Source: Oceanimonas baumannii
GTDB lineage: Bacteria; Pseudomonadota; Gammaproteobacteria; Enterobacterales; Aeromonadaceae
Assembly (NCBI RefSeq): GCF_002245495.1
Contig: NZ_NQJF01000004.1
Span: 124,001-188,000 of the forward strand
Length of the DNA stretch: 64,000 nucleotides
Reading direction: 5' to 3'
Below are positions 61,757 to 64,000 of the stretch, one piece after another (within the stretch, counting starts at the first letter, position 1; every line of letters begins with the position of its first letter). The notes under the pieces are model-generated. The model made no database searches, was not told where the DNA came from, and worked only from the letters and a program-made list of their open reading frames with translations. The position numbers and the translations under genes were made by a program.

Positions 61757-62878
61757 TCAGGGTTTCGCCAGCGCCTGCTGGAGCGGTGTGTGTACCAGGC
61801 CATGGGCCTCGGCCACCGCCTGGTACATGATCTTGCCATTATGCACATTCAGGCCATGGGCCAGATGCGCATCCTCGTTCAACGCCCGGCGCCAGCCCTT
61901 GTTGGCCAGAGCCAGCACGAACGGCAGGGTGGCGTTGGTCAGGGCCAGGGTGGCGGTACGGGCCACGCCGCCGGGCATGTTGGCCACGCAGTAGTGCACT
62001 ATGCCATCCACCTCAAAGGTGGGTTGCTGATGAGTTGTCGGCCTGCTGGTTTCAAAGCAGCCGCCCTGATCAATCGCCACATCAACCAGTACCGCCCCTT
62101 GGGGCAACTTTTTCAGCATGTCACGGGTCACCAGCCTGGGTGCCGACGCACCGGGTATCAATACAGCCCCAATCACCAGATCTGCACAGGACAGCTCGGC
62201 CTCAATGGCGTCGGCGGTGGAATACTGGGTCTTGATGCCGGGACCATACATGGCGTCCAGCTGGGTCAGCCGCGGCAGCGACTTGTCGAAGATGGTCACA
62301 TCGGCACCCAGCCCCATGGCCATACGCGCGGCGTTGATGCCGACCACACCGCCCCCCAGCACCAGCACCCGTGCCGGTGGCACACCGGGCACGCCACCCA
62401 GCAGCACGCCTCTGCCCCCTTGTGCTTTTTCCAGACAATGGGCACCAGCCTGCACCGCCATGCGGCCGGCCACTTCACTCATCGGTGCCAGCAACGGCAG
62501 CCCGCCCTGCGCGTCGGTCACGGTTTCATAAGCAATGGCGGTGCAGCCCGATGCCAGCAGACCTTTGGTCTGAGCCTCGTCGGGGGCCAGATGCAAATAG
62601 GTAAACAGCACCTGGCCAGGCTTAAGCCGTCGATACTCTTCGGGTTGAGGCTCTTTTACCTTAACGATAAGCTCAGCCCCGGCAAATAACTCAGCGACAT
62701 CGGCCACCAGTCCGGCACCGGCAGCAACATATTGCTCATCACTGAACCCCACGCCGTCTCCGGCACCGGTTTGCACCCGAACCCGATGTCCGGCGCGGAC
62801 CAGCTCGCGAACACCGCCGGGCGTCATGCCCACCCGGTATTCGTGATTTTTAATTTCTTTGGGTACTGCGATATCCAT
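61757..62878 (-). CDS. ald: Alanine dehydrogenase
   Basis: 373 residues. Interconverts alanine and pyruvate plus ammonia with NAD. N-terminal [22 protein letters not shown] with substrate-binding Arg, active-site Lys in [10 protein letters not shown] region, His in AGAHCLE and Asp in [22 protein letters not shown] loop [28 protein letters not shown] site before the ATG. Divergent from the XRE-cupin regulator, a likely controller. Eight bases upstream of the amidotransferase, so probably one transcript. Confidence 0.95.
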   Translation of the reverse strand: MDIAVPKEIKNHEYRVGMTPGGVRELVRAGHRVRVQTGAGDGVGFSDEQYVAAGAGLVADVAELFAGAELIVKVKEPQPEEYRRLKPGQVLFTYLHLAPDEAQTKGLLASGCTAIAYETVTDAQGGLPLLAPMSEVAGRMAVQAGAHCLEKAQGGRGVLLGGVPGVPPARVLVLGGGVVGINAARMAMGLGADVTIFDKSLPRLTQLDAMYGPGIKTQYSTADAIEAELSCADLVIGAVLIPGASAPRLVTRDMLKKLPQGAVLVDVAIDQGGCFETSRPTTHQQPTFEVDGIVHYCVANMPGGVARTATLALTNATLPFVLALANKGWRRALNEDAHLAHGLNVHNGKIMYQAVAEAHGLVHTPLQQALAKP

Positions 62879-63004
62879 GTTCGCCCCCTGTGTGCGTTCG
62901 TGTTTTAGAGTAGAATGCCGTCATAACACGGCCGCCTGTATTATGTAGTATCGTCTCTTCTGTTACAGAAGCCCGAGCAACATTCTGCTTGCGCGACAAT
63001 TAAG

Positions 63005-63017
63005 GTTCAAATGAAAC
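63005..63017. promoter_or_regulatory. Possible operator palindrome
   Basis: GTT-CAAATG-AAAC, an imperfect palindrome 22 bases before the regulator start in the ald/regulator spacer. Placement would suit autoregulation. Confidence 0.25.
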
Positions 63018-63039
63018 TTACAGGAGGAACACCGCCATT

Positions 63040-63585
63040 ATGGATATTGGCCTTCGTCTCAAAACCATTCGCCTGCAGGCAAAGCTGTCTCAGCGTGAGC
63101 TGGCCAAACGCTCCGGCGTGACCAACGGCTTTATTTCCCAGGTTGAGAAGAACCAGGTCAGTCCGTCTATCGGTTCACTGAAAAAGTTGCTGGATGGTTT
63201 TCCCATGACACTGGCGGATTTTTTTGCCGAAGAAGAGAGCGAAACCACCAAACCCGTTATTTACCCTGCCAGCGAGCAGCCCGAGCGGGGTACCGGCGAT
63301 ATCAGCTACCGCCTGATTGGCAGTGGCTTTCCCGAGCGAAACATTACCTTGCTGCGGGAAACCATGCCGGTAAATGGCGATACCGGCCATGATTTGCTCA
63401 GCCATCCCGGCCAGGAATGCGGCGTGGTCATAGCAGGCCGGCTGCTGTTGCTGGTCGGTGAACGCCGCTTTGAACTGAGTCCGGGGGACGGGTATTACTT
63501 TGACAGTACCGAACCCCACCGCTTTGTTAATATCGGCGATACCGAGCTGCATATCGTTTCTGCCAGTCAGCCCCAGGGGCGCTGA
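63040..63585 (+). CDS. XRE-family regulator with cupin sensor domain (PuuR-like)
   Basis: 181 residues. Helix-turn-helix at about 5-60 (LKTIRLQAKLSQRELAKRSGVTNGFISQVEKNQVSPSIGSLKKLLDGF written over several helices) and a C-terminal cupin at about 105-175 (PGQECGVVIAGRLLLLVGERRFELSPGDGYYFDSTEPHRFVN). The fold is that of PuuR and SutR-like regulators, which sense amino-acid-type metabolites. AGGAGG lies 12 bases before the ATG. Divergent from ald. Confidence 0.9.
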   Translation: MDIGLRLKTIRLQAKLSQRELAKRSGVTNGFISQVEKNQVSPSIGSLKKLLDGFPMTLADFFAEEESETTKPVIYPASEQPERGTGDISYRLIGSGFPERNITLLRETMPVNGDTGHDLLSHPGQECGVVIAGRLLLLVGERRFELSPGDGYYFDSTEPHRFVNIGDTELHIVSASQPQGR

Positions 63586-63586
63586 G

Positions 63587-64000
63587 CTAAAATGTCGGCG
63601 GCGTGGCCGCCGAGATCAGTTCGCACACTTCCGTACCCGGATTTCGAAAACGATGGGGCTGGTTGGTATCAAAGTAATAACCGTCACCGGCTTTGAGCAC
63701 CCGGCATTCCTCCCCCACGGTAATCTCGATTTCCCCGCTCAGCACCAGGCCGGCTTCCTCCGCTTCGTTACTGAGCATATCCGGGCCGGTGTCGGCACCG
63801 GGCGGATAACACTCTTTCAGCAGCGCCAGCCGGCGATCACCGTCAAGCGGCCCCACCAGCCACATGGTGACCCCGTTGCTGCCACACTTCACCAGTTCAT
63901 CAGCATGGAAAAACACACGCCGTCCGGATCGCTGCTCCAGGCTGAAAAAAGCGCCCATGGAAATGGGAAAGCCATCCAGTACCCGCTTGAGCGTTGCCAC
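63587..64000 (-). CDS. XRE-cupin regulator, partial (cut at window end)
   Basis: The 137 visible codons run to the window edge; the N-terminal helix-turn-helix lies beyond it, and the visible part opens with TLKRVLDGFPISMGAFF, the end of such a domain. A cupin domain follows (EAGLVLSGEIEITVGEECRVLKAGDGYYFDTNQPHRFRNPG). Clearly a paralog of the neighbouring regulator, transcribed towards it with only one base between the stop codons. The Met at the edge is internal, not the start. Confidence 0.85.
   Translation of the reverse strand: MATLKRVLDGFPISMGAFFSLEQRSGRRVFFHADELVKCGSNGVTMWLVGPLDGDRRLALLKECYPPGADTGPDMLSNEAEEAGLVLSGEIEITVGEECRVLKAGDGYYFDTNQPHRFRNPGTEVCELISAATPPTF

Noticed and set aside
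1-64000. CRISPR arrays, complete insertion sequences, toxin-antitoxin or phage genes
   Set aside because: No regularly spaced direct repeats with unique spacers, no transposase or integrase motifs, and no phage structural genes were seen; the only tandem array is coding (fimV).

Overview
The window reads as chromosome from a marine or brackish gammaproteobacterium. Several conserved gene orders (lapAB-ihfB-rpsA-cmk; yccA-yccS-tusE; dedD-folC-accD-truA-fimV-pdxB; fabB/mnmC), two sodium/proton antiporter-type genes and the protein sequences suggest an Aeromonadales-like organism (Oceanimonas, Oceanisphaera or Zobellella type). That taxonomic placement is inference from protein resemblance, not a search result. 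Most of the window is housekeeping DNA. Accessory character is strongest at about 54.1-59.0 kb.

Layout. 0-5 kb: a FadL-type porin, an EAL-HDOD protein, and an NhaC-type transporter behind a lysine riboswitch. 5-11.7 kb: hns, then pyrF, lapBA, ihfB, rpsA and cmk on the minus strand, and ribA on the plus strand. 11.8-17.4 kb: fruBKA with a Cra operator; FruB is an EIIA-HPr-EI fusion. 17.5-22.5 kb: an SDR, an RluA-type pseudouridine synthase, tRNA-Ser, yccA, yccS, tusE. 22.6-34.1 kb: dedD-folC-accD, truA, fimV with a 13-residue repeat array, pdxB, pgpB, fabB, mnmC. 34.2-42.7 kb: a DUF922-like protein, corA, nrdGD with NrdR- and FNR-like sites, creA, a TlpA-like protein, an AraC regulator, uvrB. 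42.8-48.4 kb: tRNA-Asn and the GlcNAc genes nagE / nagBAC plus yciH. 48.4-54.1 kb: a manganese (yybP-ykoY) riboswitch with a UPF0016 exporter, nhaD, argA with ARG boxes, and a second lysine riboswitch with lysC. 54.3-58.7 kb: a five-gene operon joining a SLOG/LOG-like (TIGR00725) protein to a complete polyamine/iron-type ABC importer. 59-64 kb: an MgtC-type membrane protein, a GST, a class I glutamine amidotransferase, alanine dehydrogenase and two related XRE-cupin regulators, the last cut by the window end.

How the genes connect. Lysine is controlled at two points by the same RNA class: uptake (NhaC-type carrier) and synthesis (LysC). Arginine synthesis (argA) has a pair of ARG boxes. Fructose import carries its own EI and HPr, so it could bypass the general PTS, whereas the GlcNAc transporter lacks an EIIA domain and must borrow one. 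Anaerobic dNTP synthesis (nrdGD) has sites for both an RNR-specific regulator and an oxygen sensor.

The best candidate for something undescribed is the SLOG-ABC operon. Its substrate and the role of the SLOG protein cannot be read from sequence alone, and its flanks hold repeats and a long hairpin not explained by the genes.
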